Source: DASSBG01 sp963800395
GTDB taxonomy: Bacteria; Pseudomonadota; Gammaproteobacteria; Xanthomonadales; Rhodanobacteraceae
Length of the DNA stretch: 64,000 nt
Assembly: GCA_963800395.1 (NCBI GenBank)
Contig: CAWDBD010000014.1
Location: 456,757 to 520,756 of the forward strand
Reading direction: 5' to 3'
Position numbers and translations under genes: made by a program. Under the pieces are notes generated by a model. The model had not been told where the DNA came from. It made no database searches and saw nothing but the letters and a program-made list of their open reading frames with translations. This document shows, piece by piece, positions 10,862-20,423 of this stretch; position 1 is the first letter of the stretch; each line of letters starts with the position of its first letter.

Positions 10862-12022
10862 ATGGCTTCAAAGAAAAAGCAGACCGCACTGGGTACCCGT
10901 GCCATCCACGCCGGCCAGTCACCGGATCCGTCCACGGGCGCGATCATGACGCCGATCTACGCGACCTCCACCTACGTGCAGTCCAGTCCGGGCCGTCACC
11001 AGGGATACGAATATTCGCGCAGCCAGAACCCCACCCGCATGGCCTACGAACGCTGCGTGGCCGATCTGGAAGGCGGCGTAGCCGGATTCGCCTTCGGTTC
11101 CGGGCTGGCCGCAGCAGCCACCGTCCTGGACCTGCTGGATTCGGGCGACCACGTCATCGCCATGGACGACCTCTATGGCGGCAGCTATCGCCTGTTCGAG
11201 GGCGTGCGCCGGCGCTCGGCGGGGCTGGATTTCAGCTTTGTCGACCTGAACGATCTGGCCGCGGTGGAAAAAGCCCTGAAGCCGGAAACGCGCATGATCT
11301 GGGCCGAGACTCCGACCAACCCGATGCTGAAACTGGTCGACCTGGGCAAGATTTCCGCGTTCGCAAAGAAGCACGACCTGATCCTGGTGGTAGACAACAC
11401 CTTCAGCTCGCCGATCCTGCAGCGGCCGCTGGAACATGGCGCTGACCTGGTGCTGCATTCGGCGACCAAGTTCCTGAACGGCCATTCGGACATGGTGGGT
11501 GGCATCGTGGTGGCGGGCGACGAATCGCTGGCCGAGCGCATGGGCTATCTGCAGAACTCGGTGGGTGCCATTGCCGGTCCATTCGATGCGTTCCTGGCCA
11601 TGCGCGGCCTGAAGACGCTGCACCTGCGCATGCGCGCGCACTGCGCCAATGCGCTGGAACTGGCGCGCTGGCTGGAGAAGCATCGTGCGGTGCAGAAGGT
11701 CATCTACCCCGGCCTCAAGTCGCACCCGCAACATGCTCTTGCCAAACGCCAGATGGACGGCTTTGGCGGCATTGTCACCATCGAGATCAAGGGCGGACTG
11801 CGCAAGGCCCGGCGCATGCTGGAGCGTTGCGAACTGTTTGCGCTGGCCGAGTCCCTGGGCGGCGTCGAAAGCCTTATCGAGCACCCGGCCATCATGACCC
11901 ACGCCTCCGTGCCACCAGCCAACCGCAAGCGCCTGGGCATCAGCAACGGCCTGATCCGCCTGTCCGTCGGCGTCGAGGATGTCGAGGACCTCAGGGCCGA
12001 GCTGAAACACGCCCTCGCCTGA
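10862..12022 (+). CDS. metB: Cystathionine gamma-lyase / gamma-synthase (trans-sulfuration PLP enzyme)
   Basis: A Cys/Met-metabolism PLP enzyme of 386 residues. It contains TRAIHAGQSPDPSTGAIM, the substrate-site YEYSRSQNPTR, the PLP-contacting VDNTFSSP and the Schiff-base lysine at about residue 203 in HSATKFLNGHSDMVGG. Its position directly after cystathionine beta-synthase argues for gamma-lyase activity (cystathionine to cysteine, 2-oxobutyrate and ammonia). Family members of this type are often annotated metB because sequence alone does not separate lyase from synthase well. It has an ATG start and is followed by the palindrome/triplication region. Confidence 0.88.
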   Translation: MASKKKQTALGTRAIHAGQSPDPSTGAIMTPIYATSTYVQSSPGRHQGYEYSRSQNPTRMAYERCVADLEGGVAGFAFGSGLAAAATVLDLLDSGDHVIAMDDLYGGSYRLFEGVRRRSAGLDFSFVDLNDLAAVEKALKPETRMIWAETPTNPMLKLVDLGKISAFAKKHDLILVVDNTFSSPILQRPLEHGADLVLHSATKFLNGHSDMVGGIVVAGDESLAERMGYLQNSVGAIAGPFDAFLAMRGLKTLHLRMRAHCANALELARWLEKHRAVQKVIYPGLKSHPQHALAKRQMDGFGGIVTIEIKGGLRKARRMLERCELFALAESLGGVESLIEHPAIMTHASVPPANRKRLGISNGLIRLSVGVEDVEDLRAELKHALA

Positions 12023-12043
12023 GGGGCAGGGCGCCTGGAGCTC

Positions 12044-12836
12044 GTAGGGTGCTGCTGAGCGCAGCGAAGCGCACCGTGGCGCAATATATGCTGGTGCGCA
12101 TTGCTGCGCAATGTAGGGTGCTGCTGAGCGCAGCGAAGCGCACCATGGCGCGATATATGCTGGTGCGCATCGCTGCGCTCAGCGGCACCCTACGTGCATT
12201 GCCTCGCACCGCCGCAGATCAATCGTCCTTGCGCCCTCGCCACAACTCCTGCCAGGCCTGGCGCAGGTACTGACGGTCATAGAAGCGTGGGGTGAGCACC
12301 TGCCCGAAGGCACCCAGGGAAATCGCACGGCTGCGCTGGATGACACGCCGCGAGCGCCACATGCCCGGCAGCCCCTTGAACGCATCCCTGTAAAGCTGCC
12401 AAACCACTCGCCAGGCGTAATGTAGGGTGCTGCTGAGCGCAGCGAAGCGCACCATGGCGCAATATATGCTGGTGCGCATCGCTGCGCTCAGCGGCACCCT
12501 ACGTGCATTGCCTCGCACCGCCGCAGATCAATCGTCCTTGCGCCCTCGCCACAACTGCTGCCAGGCCTGGCGCAGGTACTGACGGTCATAGAAGCGTGGG
12601 GTGAGCACCTGCCCGAAGGCACCCAGGGAAATCGCACGGCTGCGCTGGATGACACGCCGCGAGCGCCACATGCCCGGCAGCCCCTTGAACGCATCCCGGT
12701 ACAGCCGCCAAACCACTCGCCAGGCGTAATGTAGGGTGCTGCTGAGCGCAGCGAAGCGCACCATGGCGCAATATATGCTGGTGCGCATCGCTGCGCTCAG
12801 CGGCACCCTACGTGCATTGCCTCGCACCGTCGCGGA
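12044..12836. repeat. 309-bp tandem repeat: palindrome plus copied 3' end of the neighbouring glycosyltransferase gene
   Basis: Units start at 12113, 12422 and 12731, exactly 309 bp apart; a truncated extra left arm starts at 12044. Each unit consists of a palindrome with 32-bp arms (left GTAGGGTGCTGCTGAGCG..., right ending ...CGGCACCCTAC, e.g. 12113-12144 and 12162-12193) around a 17-bp AT-containing loop. A 195-bp copy of the last ~64 codons of the minus-strand glycosyltransferase follows (12219-12413, 12528-12722). The third unit runs into the intact gene. Copies differ from the gene by only a few bases, so the amplification is recent. Confidence 0.92.
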
Positions 12837-13856
12837 TCAATCGTCCTTTCGCCCTCGCCACAACTCCTGCCAGGCCTGGCGCAGGTACTGACGGTCATAG
12901 AAGCGTGGGGTGAGCACCTGCCCGAAGGCACCCAGGGAAATCGCACGGCTGCGCTGGATAACACGCCGCGAGCGCCACATGCCCGGCAGCCCCTTGAACG
13001 CATCCCGGTACAGCCGCCAAACCACTCGCCAACGCCCGCCCAGGCCATGACGCAGCACGATGCCGCAGTGCAGCGCCACGATCAAGGGTGACAGCGCGAG
13101 CAACCAGGGCAGGGGAAAATCCTTGGCGATCACCCAGATCGAATTGCGGATCCCGTGATACAGGACAAAATCACTGAAGCCGCCGCCGGAGCTGGCCTGG
13201 CCCCAGTGCAAGGCCACGCAACGGTCGAGGTAGGCCGGCCGAAAGCCGAGCAGGCGAGCGCGCATGGCCAGATCGGTATCCTCTGCATAGCAGAAGAAGC
13301 GCTCGTCAAAGATCATGCCGTGGCGGTCGCGCACAGCTTCCAGCAGCGCCCGCGAGTAGATCGCAAGGCCGCCAGTCGGGCCGACCAGCCGGTCCTGCAG
13401 ATGTTTGCGGTTCGATGCCAGGGCCGAGGCGTACATGGCGATGCCCAGCGAGTCGATCAGCTCCGGCGCATCCATGCGGTGCATGCGGGCACTGAACATG
13501 TCCGCGTCGGGATGCGCATCGGCGAACGCCAGCCAGTCGGAAAGGCCCTCGCGCACCAGTGCCGAGTCGTTGTTCAGCAGGGCAATCCTGTCGATGGACG
13601 GGTCATGCAGCAGCCCTTCAATGGCCCGATTGCAGGCCCCGGCGAAACCGACGTTTTCCGATAGCTCCAGCAGTTCCAGCGAGGCAAGCCCGATCGATGC
13701 AAGGCCCTCGCGCAGCGCGTCCTTCTGTGCGTCGGTCGAATCATTGTCCACCACCCAGACACGGGCGCTCGCACCAAGGCTGTCCGCGGCAACCGTGCGC
13801 AGACACTCGATCGTCAGTTCGCTTGTGTTGTAGCTGACTACCACTATGCCTAGCAT
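12837..13856 (-). CDS. GT2-family glycosyltransferase (rhamnosyltransferase-like)
   Basis: A cytosolic or membrane-associated inverting glycosyltransferase, probably for surface polysaccharide. The 339-residue product begins MLGIVVVSYNTSELTIECL and carries the nucleotide-sugar site VVDNDSTD, the metal site LLNNDSAL, and the acceptor-side motif FDERFFCYAEDTDLAMRARL, all typical of the GT2 family with dTDP-rhamnose-like donors. I chose the ATG at 13854-13856 because the GT-A fold begins there; the 43 residues upstream lack fold features. Its last 65 codons exist in two further copies downstream. The ABC exporter operon starts on the opposite strand 265 bases away, so the two share a divergent promoter region. 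Confidence 0.88.
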   Translation of the reverse strand: MLGIVVVSYNTSELTIECLRTVAADSLGASARVWVVDNDSTDAQKDALREGLASIGLASLELLELSENVGFAGACNRAIEGLLHDPSIDRIALLNNDSALVREGLSDWLAFADAHPDADMFSARMHRMDAPELIDSLGIAMYASALASNRKHLQDRLVGPTGGLAIYSRALLEAVRDRHGMIFDERFFCYAEDTDLAMRARLLGFRPAYLDRCVALHWGQASSGGGFSDFVLYHGIRNSIWVIAKDFPLPWLLALSPLIVALHCGIVLRHGLGGRWRVVWRLYRDAFKGLPGMWRSRRVIQRSRAISLGAFGQVLTPRFYDRQYLRQAWQELWRGRKDD

Positions 13857-14121
13857 GGCGCATTGATCCCTGGTGGCCCCAGATGCGGGACTATGGTCCG
13901 GCAACGGATATAGCAAGATGCGCAGCGTACCATTACACTGACGCGCTACGTGTGGCGACAGCCGGTGTGATGCCGCTTGCACCAACCGCCCGAAACGATT
14001 GGCGAGTAGATGAAGTCGAAAGTTCCAGAAATGCTCACGACAAGCGAATGTCAGCCGGGTTCATGCCCAGGCGAAGTTCATGAGGCCAGCCCGTGCGGGT
14101 GCGTCGGCCGGAGCGGTAGCG

Positions 14122-14892
14122 ATGCTTGATCGCTTGCGCAGATATGGCGAACTGGTCCTGTTCAAGACGTTGGCGGAGCTGCGCAACGAGCGCCAGCGCA
14201 CCTATCTTGGCTTTCTATGGTGGCTGTTCGAACCCGCCTTTTTCATGCTTGTCTTCTATCTTGTTTTTGACGTGCTGATGAAGCGCGGAGGACCGGATTA
14301 CGTTCCGATGCTCCTCAGCGGCCTGATTTTGTGGCAGTGGTTCAACAATGGCATCATGCACTGCACCACTTCGATTCAGACGGCGCTGCCTCTGGCGCGT
14401 ACCGTCAAGGTGCCCATGACCCTGTTCCCCCTGGCTACAATCCTTGCAGACACAACAAAGTTTGCATTTGTATTCGTGGTACTCGTTGGAGTGCTATGGG
14501 CGCTGGGACATCCCCCAAACTTCGCATATATCGCTTTGCCGGTCGTGCTTTTTGCCGAATTCACATTTACCTGTGGGGTCAGCTTTCTGATCGCCGCCAT
14601 TGTGCCGTTGGTGCCAGATCTTCGATTCGTAATCTCGCCGGTGTTGCAAGGTCTTTTCTTCCTGTCGGCCATATTCTATTCCTTCGATAGCGTCTCCCCG
14701 GAGATGCGGCATTGGCTCAACTACAACCCGATGGCCGTGATGATTGATAGTGGTCGCCAGATAATTCTTTATGGCCAGATACCTGACCTGGGCAGGCTTG
14801 TGCTGTTGACGCTCGTAGGCGCAATCGTACTTTTGGCTGGCGTAGGAGCCGTAAGCCGCTTGACCCCTGTCTACCCCAAACTTGCCGAGTGA
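14122..14892 (+). CDS. wzm: Polysaccharide ABC exporter, permease subunit (Wzm/TagG type)
   Basis: An integral membrane subunit of an ABC-2-type exporter that moves a lipid-linked polysaccharide across the inner membrane. The protein has six predicted membrane helices, with the amphipathic start LRRYGELVLFKTLAELRNE followed by YLGFLWWLFEPAFFMLVFYL, the usual ABC-2 beginning. The ATG at 14122 has GGAG eight bases upstream; an in-frame ATG at 14080 would add 14 residues without fold features. The ATPase gene follows after seven bases, so the pair forms one export complex. Lower GC than the surrounding genes suits a horizontally shaped glycan locus. Confidence 0.9.
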   Translation: MLDRLRRYGELVLFKTLAELRNERQRTYLGFLWWLFEPAFFMLVFYLVFDVLMKRGGPDYVPMLLSGLILWQWFNNGIMHCTTSIQTALPLARTVKVPMTLFPLATILADTTKFAFVFVVLVGVLWALGHPPNFAYIALPVVLFAEFTFTCGVSFLIAAIVPLVPDLRFVISPVLQGLFFLSAIFYSFDSVSPEMRHWLNYNPMAVMIDSGRQIILYGQIPDLGRLVLLTLVGAIVLLAGVGAVSRLTPVYPKLAE

Positions 14893-14899
14893 CTCGCTC

Positions 14900-15580
14900 A
14901 TGACAGATATCGCGATCACTCTTCACCACGTTGCGGTCAATTTTCAGACGCACAGAAGCGTGAGGCAGCGCGGATTTGAAGCGTTGCATGATGTGTCGAT
15001 GGAATTGCGGCACGGACAGAAGTTGGGTGTAATTGGCAGCAATGGTGCGGGCAAGAGCACTTTGCTGCGTGTGCTGGCAGATGTTTTGAAGCCTGACTCT
15101 GGCACTATCGAACGAAACCATGGAGCGTGTCAGCTTTTGGCGCTGGGTACCGGAATCATGCCCAATCTGACCGGAAGGGAAAACGCTGTGCTCAGTGGCC
15201 TCTTACACGGCATGCGTAGGCGCGATATCGTATCGCGGCTGGAAAAAATCAAGGAATTCTCCGAACTTGGCGACTTCTTCGAACAACCGGTAAAGTCATA
15301 TTCGTCGGGCATGCGGACGCGGCTTGGATTTGCCGTGGCCATTCAGCAGCAGCCGGATATCCTGCTTATCGACGAGACCCTTGCAGTCGGAGATGCCGCA
15401 TTCAAGGAAAAGTCCATGCAGGCATTGAATCAGCGTTTCGGTTCCGGGGATACCGTTGTGCTCGTGTCACACGATGATGCAATGATCAGGAAGGTCTGCG
15501 ACCGGGTCATCTGGCTCGAAAAAGGAAGGAGTGAATTTTCCGGTGCCCCTGAGGAGGCGCTGAAGCGATATCACGCATAA
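14900..15580 (+). CDS. wzt: Polysaccharide ABC exporter, ATPase subunit (short Wzt/KpsT type)
   Basis: The nucleotide-binding subunit powering the Wzm-type permease. It has Walker A GSNGAGKST (residues 46-53), the signature region KSYSSGMRTRLGFAVA, Walker B DILLIDETLAVGD and the H-loop LVSHDD. At 226 residues it ends soon after the ATPase fold. It therefore lacks the C-terminal carbohydrate-binding domain of O-antigen Wzt proteins such as those of E. coli O8/O9a, and resembles KpsT or short Wzt proteins that do not recognise a capped chain end. It lies seven bases after the permease gene. Confidence 0.92.
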   Translation: MTDIAITLHHVAVNFQTHRSVRQRGFEALHDVSMELRHGQKLGVIGSNGAGKSTLLRVLADVLKPDSGTIERNHGACQLLALGTGIMPNLTGRENAVLSGLLHGMRRRDIVSRLEKIKEFSELGDFFEQPVKSYSSGMRTRLGFAVAIQQQPDILLIDETLAVGDAAFKEKSMQALNQRFGSGDTVVLVSHDDAMIRKVCDRVIWLEKGRSEFSGAPEEALKRYHA

Positions 15581-15617
15581 GAGCGGCTCGATTTCGACAC
15601 GTGATGCCTGCCCGCAT

Positions 15618-16434
15618 TCAGAGGCTTCCAGGTCTTGCTTCCAGTATCAGGCGTTTCGCGTACTCGGAGCAAATACTGGGTGGGATGGGTTCACCGTCAA
15701 CGAGATCCCAGTTGTCATAGCCAAACTCCTCGAGCGCATCCCCGTATCGTCGCTCAAGTTCGGCGCAATCGTCGGCACAAACGAAGCTTCTCCACCCACC
15801 GGATGTTCCTGATCGAAACGTACGCTGAAGATCATTCCCCACGGCGCGTGAGACCGGAAGCTCGAAGCCCATGTATTGTCTCGAGCTCGTGGATATTGCC
15901 CGCCACGAAGTCCTCGTATCTGATCACGAAGGCATCTTTGGGCAGCTGTCGGATGAAATGAACGAAACCAGTGAGGTCTGGTATGGACCAGGCATCATAG
16001 CCTGTATGGGTTTTCAGAAAATCTGCCAGTGCTGCAAAGGGTACAGCCTTGGGGTCTCGCTCCTTTGATTGCAGCAAGCTAATCCAGCTCCTTGCAGTAT
16101 CTGGATTGAAATTTTCGGTCTGGGCCCAGGCGAATGAAAAGTAGAATAGTCGACTCAGCAGCTCATCCCGAAAGTCACGGATGATGACGACCTTCCGATC
16201 AAAAGTCATCGGCAACTCGTTGTGAATGATCGCGTTTCTAAGCCTGGGTCTCTTGTTCCAGTGATCCGAAATGATCTTCACGGTAGTGTTCTTTTCATTC
16301 GCATTCTTGCTGGTTGCGAAGAAGTCGATATTCTTGGGCTCAAGGTAGTAGTTCTTGATGCCTGCTCCGGAAGCCAAGGTTTTGGATATCACCGTGGTGC
16401 CGGTCTTGGCGCGACCAACGACTAGAATTTTCAT
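15618..16434 (-). CDS. Sulfotransferase-family protein (one frameshift)
   Basis: A predicted PAPS-dependent sulfotransferase, which would transfer sulfate to a sugar or lipid. The N-terminus MKILVVGRAKTGTTVISKTL holds the 5'-phosphosulfate-binding loop, and VVIIRDFRDELLSRLFYF supplies the 3'-phosphate-binding Arg and Ser. The last third switches frame at about 15876, where an extra base in an A pair separates IHELET from YMGFELPV; repairing it gives 271 residues. It lies 49 bases downstream of the sulfotransferase/glycosyltransferase fusion on the same strand, which points to a sulfated surface glycan. The acceptor cannot be read from sequence. Confidence 0.75.
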
Positions 16435-16483
16435 TGGATTCAGTGCCTTGCTTGAGTGGTCTGAGAGGCGCTAGATGTCTGGC

Positions 16484-19400
16484 TCATAGACCGCGCAATG
16501 AGAATGGTTCACGCGACAGCGACAGGTTGGGGTTGTAGGTGGGATCCCTGCGCAACCGTTCGCCCCAAATTGACTTCATGAGTTGCGCTTCTCTGGCGAA
16601 TCGCTGCTGCTTCTCGATGGTATCCTCCAGTCCTCTGCTAGCTGACTCGTGGTGAATCAACTCCGCATGGGGCGTCCATACGTTTCTGTACCCAGCCTTG
16701 AGCAGTCGAACGCAGAAATCAATGTCATTGAATGCTACGCACAGGTCTTCATTCATCCCGCCCACTTCCTGATAGGCCGCCTTGCGGACAATCAGGCATG
16801 CCGCGGTGACGGCGCTCATGTTCTGTACCAGCATGGCGCGACCCATCTGTCCCGGATGATCGTGAGGCTTGCCGCAGTAGGCGTGCCCTGCGACACCGCC
16901 AAAGCCGAGAATTACGCCCGCATGCTGAATACTTCCGTCAGGGTAATAGAGCTTTGCTCCGACGGCGCCCACATCGGGTCGAATTGCGTGGCTCACCATT
17001 TCGGAGAGCCAGTCAGGATCAGTTGCCTCAATATCGTTGTTTACAAGCCCCACTATTTCGCCTGACGCCTTGGCAACTGCGTCATTGTTGATACACGAGA
17101 AATTGAATGGTTTGTCATGGGAAAGAATCGTGACTCTGGGATTCTTTGCCACGATTTCCTCAAACCATGCGATGGTCTCGGGTTGCTGCGACTGATTATC
17201 AACAATAATGATTTCGAAGTTGGGATATGAGGTGTTCGCGAGAATACTTCCCACGCTCATGCGAAGCAGGTCCAGCCGATCGCGCGTGGGAATGATGAGG
17301 CTGACCCTGGGTGGGGTATCCGGCAATGAATACTTCACGCGCAGGTACCCGGCCTCGGTATGAGTCACGTTGCCCGGTACCGAACTGCGCCTCAAATGAT
17401 CTTCGACAGCGCGGCGCGCCCTGCTGGCAGCATAGTCCTTCTCATCAGACGCTTTTGCCGTGGAGCCCTGTGTTGCGCGCCAGTGATAAAGAATTTTCGG
17501 GATGTGGATGATCTCGTGATCCTGAAGCTGTTCGGACAAACGCAACCCAAGGTCATGATCCTGGGCGCCCTCATAACCTTTACGGAATCCACCAGCATCG
17601 CGAACCGATTCCGCCAGATAAACTCCAAGGTGACTTATGAAGTTCTGACGAAGGAAAAGCTCCGGATTCCAGTCCGGCTTGAAATATGGATCGTAGCGTT
17701 TACCCGTCTCGTCGATCTTGTCCTCGTCTGAATATATTAGCCGTGCCTCTGGATGCTTGTTGATAGCTCGGGCAACATGGTAAAGCGCATGCTCGGGAAG
17801 CTCATCATCATGGTCCAGCAGCGCGACGTATTCGCCCGTGGCGAGCTTGAGGGCGCTATTGGACGCGTCCGAAATGTGGCCATTCTTCTTGCGGTAAACG
17901 ACCTTGATGCGCTCATCCCTGCCTGAATAGGCTTCCAATACCGAGTACACATGCGGTTCAGTCGAGGCGTCATCGGCGATGCACAGCTCCCAATGAGGAT
18001 AGATCTGGCCCAGCACACTGGCTATGCAGGCGCGGAGCCAGTGCTCTGGGGTGTTGTACACCGGTAGAACAATCGAGATGCGAGGCGGGTTTTCCATTGA
18101 CTTGATCTCAACGCGCATTGCCGAGCGTTCACTGTCGCTGAGCGTGTCATTTGCCTTGATCCAGTCCTCGTACCTTGTGCCCTGAAATGTCTCCTCAGCG
18201 ACCTTCGAGTTCTCGTGTAGTGTTTTTAGTGCCTTGATTGGTCCCCTGCGAAGGGAAACCAGAATCTCCTGCAGAATCCGGCCCCAGGTAGCGTTTTGTT
18301 CCAGCATTCTATGAATCGCTGGTCGAGCAAGACGCAATAGCGCTTCCATTCGAGTGATTCGCTTGAGGGACGGTATTGCGAAAAGGAATTCGCACATATC
18401 GTCATCATTGGTCGGGTCCAGCCGCAAACCGTGTACCGGTTTGTCAAACTTGAGTAGCAGTCGATGGCGGGTGATATCCTCGCCGACAGGCAAGTAAATC
18501 AAGTCGGTACTGCTGAAGCCATCCCCATGATCGAGGTAAAGAGTGGGCTGCTTGAATCGCCCACTTATCGCTTGCAGTACGACGGTGAATACATACCAAC
18601 CTGGAGGAAGCACTTTCTTTCGGCGTGGCAGCTTCAGCATGAATCCGGGGTCAATGCCTGATACGCTCCACGCCTTGATATCCAGACTGGGTAGCTTGGC
18701 GAGTAATGTAAGGTGCTGGTTGGCTGTGGGCGTCAGGGGTATGCCTGTTCGACGCCTGGATCCTTCATTGACGGTTGCCGCCTGTACCAAATAACTTGCA
18801 TAGGCGGCATGTCGTGTCGATTCCACTTGTTTTGCATGGGTATTCAATTGCTCGCGCAATTGACTCAGTTCTTTCTCCTGTTTCTTCTGGTGCGAGTGGA
18901 GTGCGTCGCTTTGAGCGCGGAGCTGGCCGTGCAGCATTTCCATGACTGAGGCGCGGTTGAAATAGATGGATATCTGGCTTGGCTGTCTCGGGAAATTCGG
19001 TAGCTTGCACAGGTCGATCTCTACCCACGGATCGTTGCCGCCGCAAGCGAAACGTACCAGCTCACCTTCTCTCAGAGAGAGCTTGCGGTCGCATGCTGCC
19101 GTGACTCTTTCGGGTCCAAGGCGCAGATGCTGGTCGTCAACCGCGATGGCCTTGATGTAATAGATTCCTGGAAAATGGGATGGGTCAAAGCGAATGAACT
19201 GGACCTGTGCAGCCTCGGGCAAAGGGAACACTGCCATCAGATCATCGCCGTCCTGTTGCACCTCAACGGCGACAGAGCGTTCCTGTGAGTAACTGGTACC
19301 TTCGGTCCGGAAATACAGATGACTTTGCATGCGCAGCAAGACGGCGGGTGTCCACAAGTCCATTCTTGGAACGCCAGCGTCGACGCTTTTTGCATCGAAT

Positions 19401-20281
19401 TCGCTGTCACCGGGGAAAGGCTCGGCTGACTTGCTCCGATCTCTTATGTAAGCCTTCAGTTGATTCGACGCGTCATCAATCAGATCCTTCAGATCGCCCT
19501 TTGCGTCAAGTCGCTCGACCAATTCATGATATGCGTCGGTGCTGGCGCGGTTGGCGTCGTTATGTGGATCGTCGACCTCGTGTTTGGCATGTTGGTGCCT
19601 CGATCCAGTGTCGAGAAACGACCCGATTTCCTGCTCCACATCACCGAGTGGCTTGGGCCAGGCTAGTTGCAGCTCCTGCGCAAGCCGAGGTAGTTCAAAC
19701 TTCCACTGACCGAGCAGGCGATCAAAGCGAACGCACGCTCTTGGATGGTTGCGACTTCCCAGCTCTGCATCGACCAGATAGCGCAACCAAAGCCAATGTG
19801 CCTCGGTCGCATCAAGCTGGCTATCACGTCGGTGTAGCAGGGACGCAGTGACTTCCAGCGGATGGCGCAGCATGATGAGTGTGTGTACATCAAATCCCGC
19901 GCTTTCCAGCATCTGATGCCATATCGGTGCCAGGCGCGAGATTCGCGGATCCTTGATGACAATAAGCGGCGCTTGCGGAAAATTCTTGGTGATAACGGAT
20001 GCGACGCGGGTGCGCCATTTCTCGAGCCAGGGATCATCCACCCAGTTCGTCGGCATTGGTCGTGGGTCGTCCCAGGACAGCCCGAAATGTTCCAGACATT
20101 CATCGTTGAGCGCGACCAGGTCACTGAGCTCCCAGTACCCGCGGTCGTTGTCGCCATGTACGGCAGGGAGCAGTCCAGAGCCGATCTCCGCTCCCAGCAA
20201 ATTGACAGCACGTGCGAGAGCGGATGTTCCGCTTCGGTGCACACCCGTGATGAGAATGGCTTTGCGTTTAATGCTGGTCAT
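16484..20281 (-). CDS. Sulfotransferase - glycosyltransferase GT2 x2 fusion protein (1265 aa)
   Basis: A very large multidomain enzyme for glycan assembly. Residues 1-270 form a sulfotransferase-like domain with the phosphosulfate loop TGVHRSGTSALARAVNLLG and LIVIKDPRISRLAPIW. Residues ~300-440 and ~510-650 are beta-rich and resemble carbohydrate-associated accessory domains; a coiled coil (~455-490) lies between them. Two GT2 domains follow: one near residue 732 (RISIVLPVYNTPEHWLRACI, CIADDASTEP, LIYSDEDK) and one near residue 990 (VSLIIPTRDRLDLLRM, VDNQSQQPE, LVNNDIEATD). The protein thus combines sugar transfer and probable sulfation in one chain. The reading frame is intact over 3.8 kb. 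The role is inferred from the domains and the exporter nearby. Confidence 0.82.
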   Translation of the reverse strand: MTSIKRKAILITGVHRSGTSALARAVNLLGAEIGSGLLPAVHGDNDRGYWELSDLVALNDECLEHFGLSWDDPRPMPTNWVDDPWLEKWRTRVASVITKNFPQAPLIVIKDPRISRLAPIWHQMLESAGFDVHTLIMLRHPLEVTASLLHRRDSQLDATEAHWLWLRYLVDAELGSRNHPRACVRFDRLLGQWKFELPRLAQELQLAWPKPLGDVEQEIGSFLDTGSRHQHAKHEVDDPHNDANRASTDAYHELVERLDAKGDLKDLIDDASNQLKAYIRDRSKSAEPFPGDSEFDAKSVDAGVPRMDLWTPAVLLRMQSHLYFRTEGTSYSQERSVAVEVQQDGDDLMAVFPLPEAAQVQFIRFDPSHFPGIYYIKAIAVDDQHLRLGPERVTAACDRKLSLREGELVRFACGGNDPWVEIDLCKLPNFPRQPSQISIYFNRASVMEMLHGQLRAQSDALHSHQKKQEKELSQLREQLNTHAKQVESTRHAAYASYLVQAATVNEGSRRRTGIPLTPTANQHLTLLAKLPSLDIKAWSVSGIDPGFMLKLPRRKKVLPPGWYVFTVVLQAISGRFKQPTLYLDHGDGFSSTDLIYLPVGEDITRHRLLLKFDKPVHGLRLDPTNDDDMCEFLFAIPSLKRITRMEALLRLARPAIHRMLEQNATWGRILQEILVSLRRGPIKALKTLHENSKVAEETFQGTRYEDWIKANDTLSDSERSAMRVEIKSMENPPRISIVLPVYNTPEHWLRACIASVLGQIYPHWELCIADDASTEPHVYSVLEAYSGRDERIKVVYRKKNGHISDASNSALKLATGEYVALLDHDDELPEHALYHVARAINKHPEARLIYSDEDKIDETGKRYDPYFKPDWNPELFLRQNFISHLGVYLAESVRDAGGFRKGYEGAQDHDLGLRLSEQLQDHEIIHIPKILYHWRATQGSTAKASDEKDYAASRARRAVEDHLRRSSVPGNVTHTEAGYLRVKYSLPDTPPRVSLIIPTRDRLDLLRMSVGSILANTSYPNFEIIIVDNQSQQPETIAWFEEIVAKNPRVTILSHDKPFNFSCINNDAVAKASGEIVGLVNNDIEATDPDWLSEMVSHAIRPDVGAVGAKLYYPDGSIQHAGVILGFGGVAGHAYCGKPHDHPGQMGRAMLVQNMSAVTAACLIVRKAAYQEVGGMNEDLCVAFNDIDFCVRLLKAGYRNVWTPHAELIHHESASRGLEDTIEKQQRFAREAQLMKSIWGERLRRDPTYNPNLSLSREPFSLRGL

Positions 20282-20423
20282 ATGGCAAATGTTACCAACA
20301 AAGTTGACCCGCGCGGCGGCGGGTGGTCAAAGTATTTTTCCTGCAGTCGTGGAAAACCGGATGGCAAGGCCACCACACCGTGGGAAAGTATGGAAAGGCC
20401 TCATCTGCCTTCGTCAATGAGAA

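Noticed and set aside
12219..12518. 99-codon frame joining repeat and glycosyltransferase tail
   Set aside because: Only a copied gene end read through the palindrome; no independent start signal. Counted as part of the repeat.
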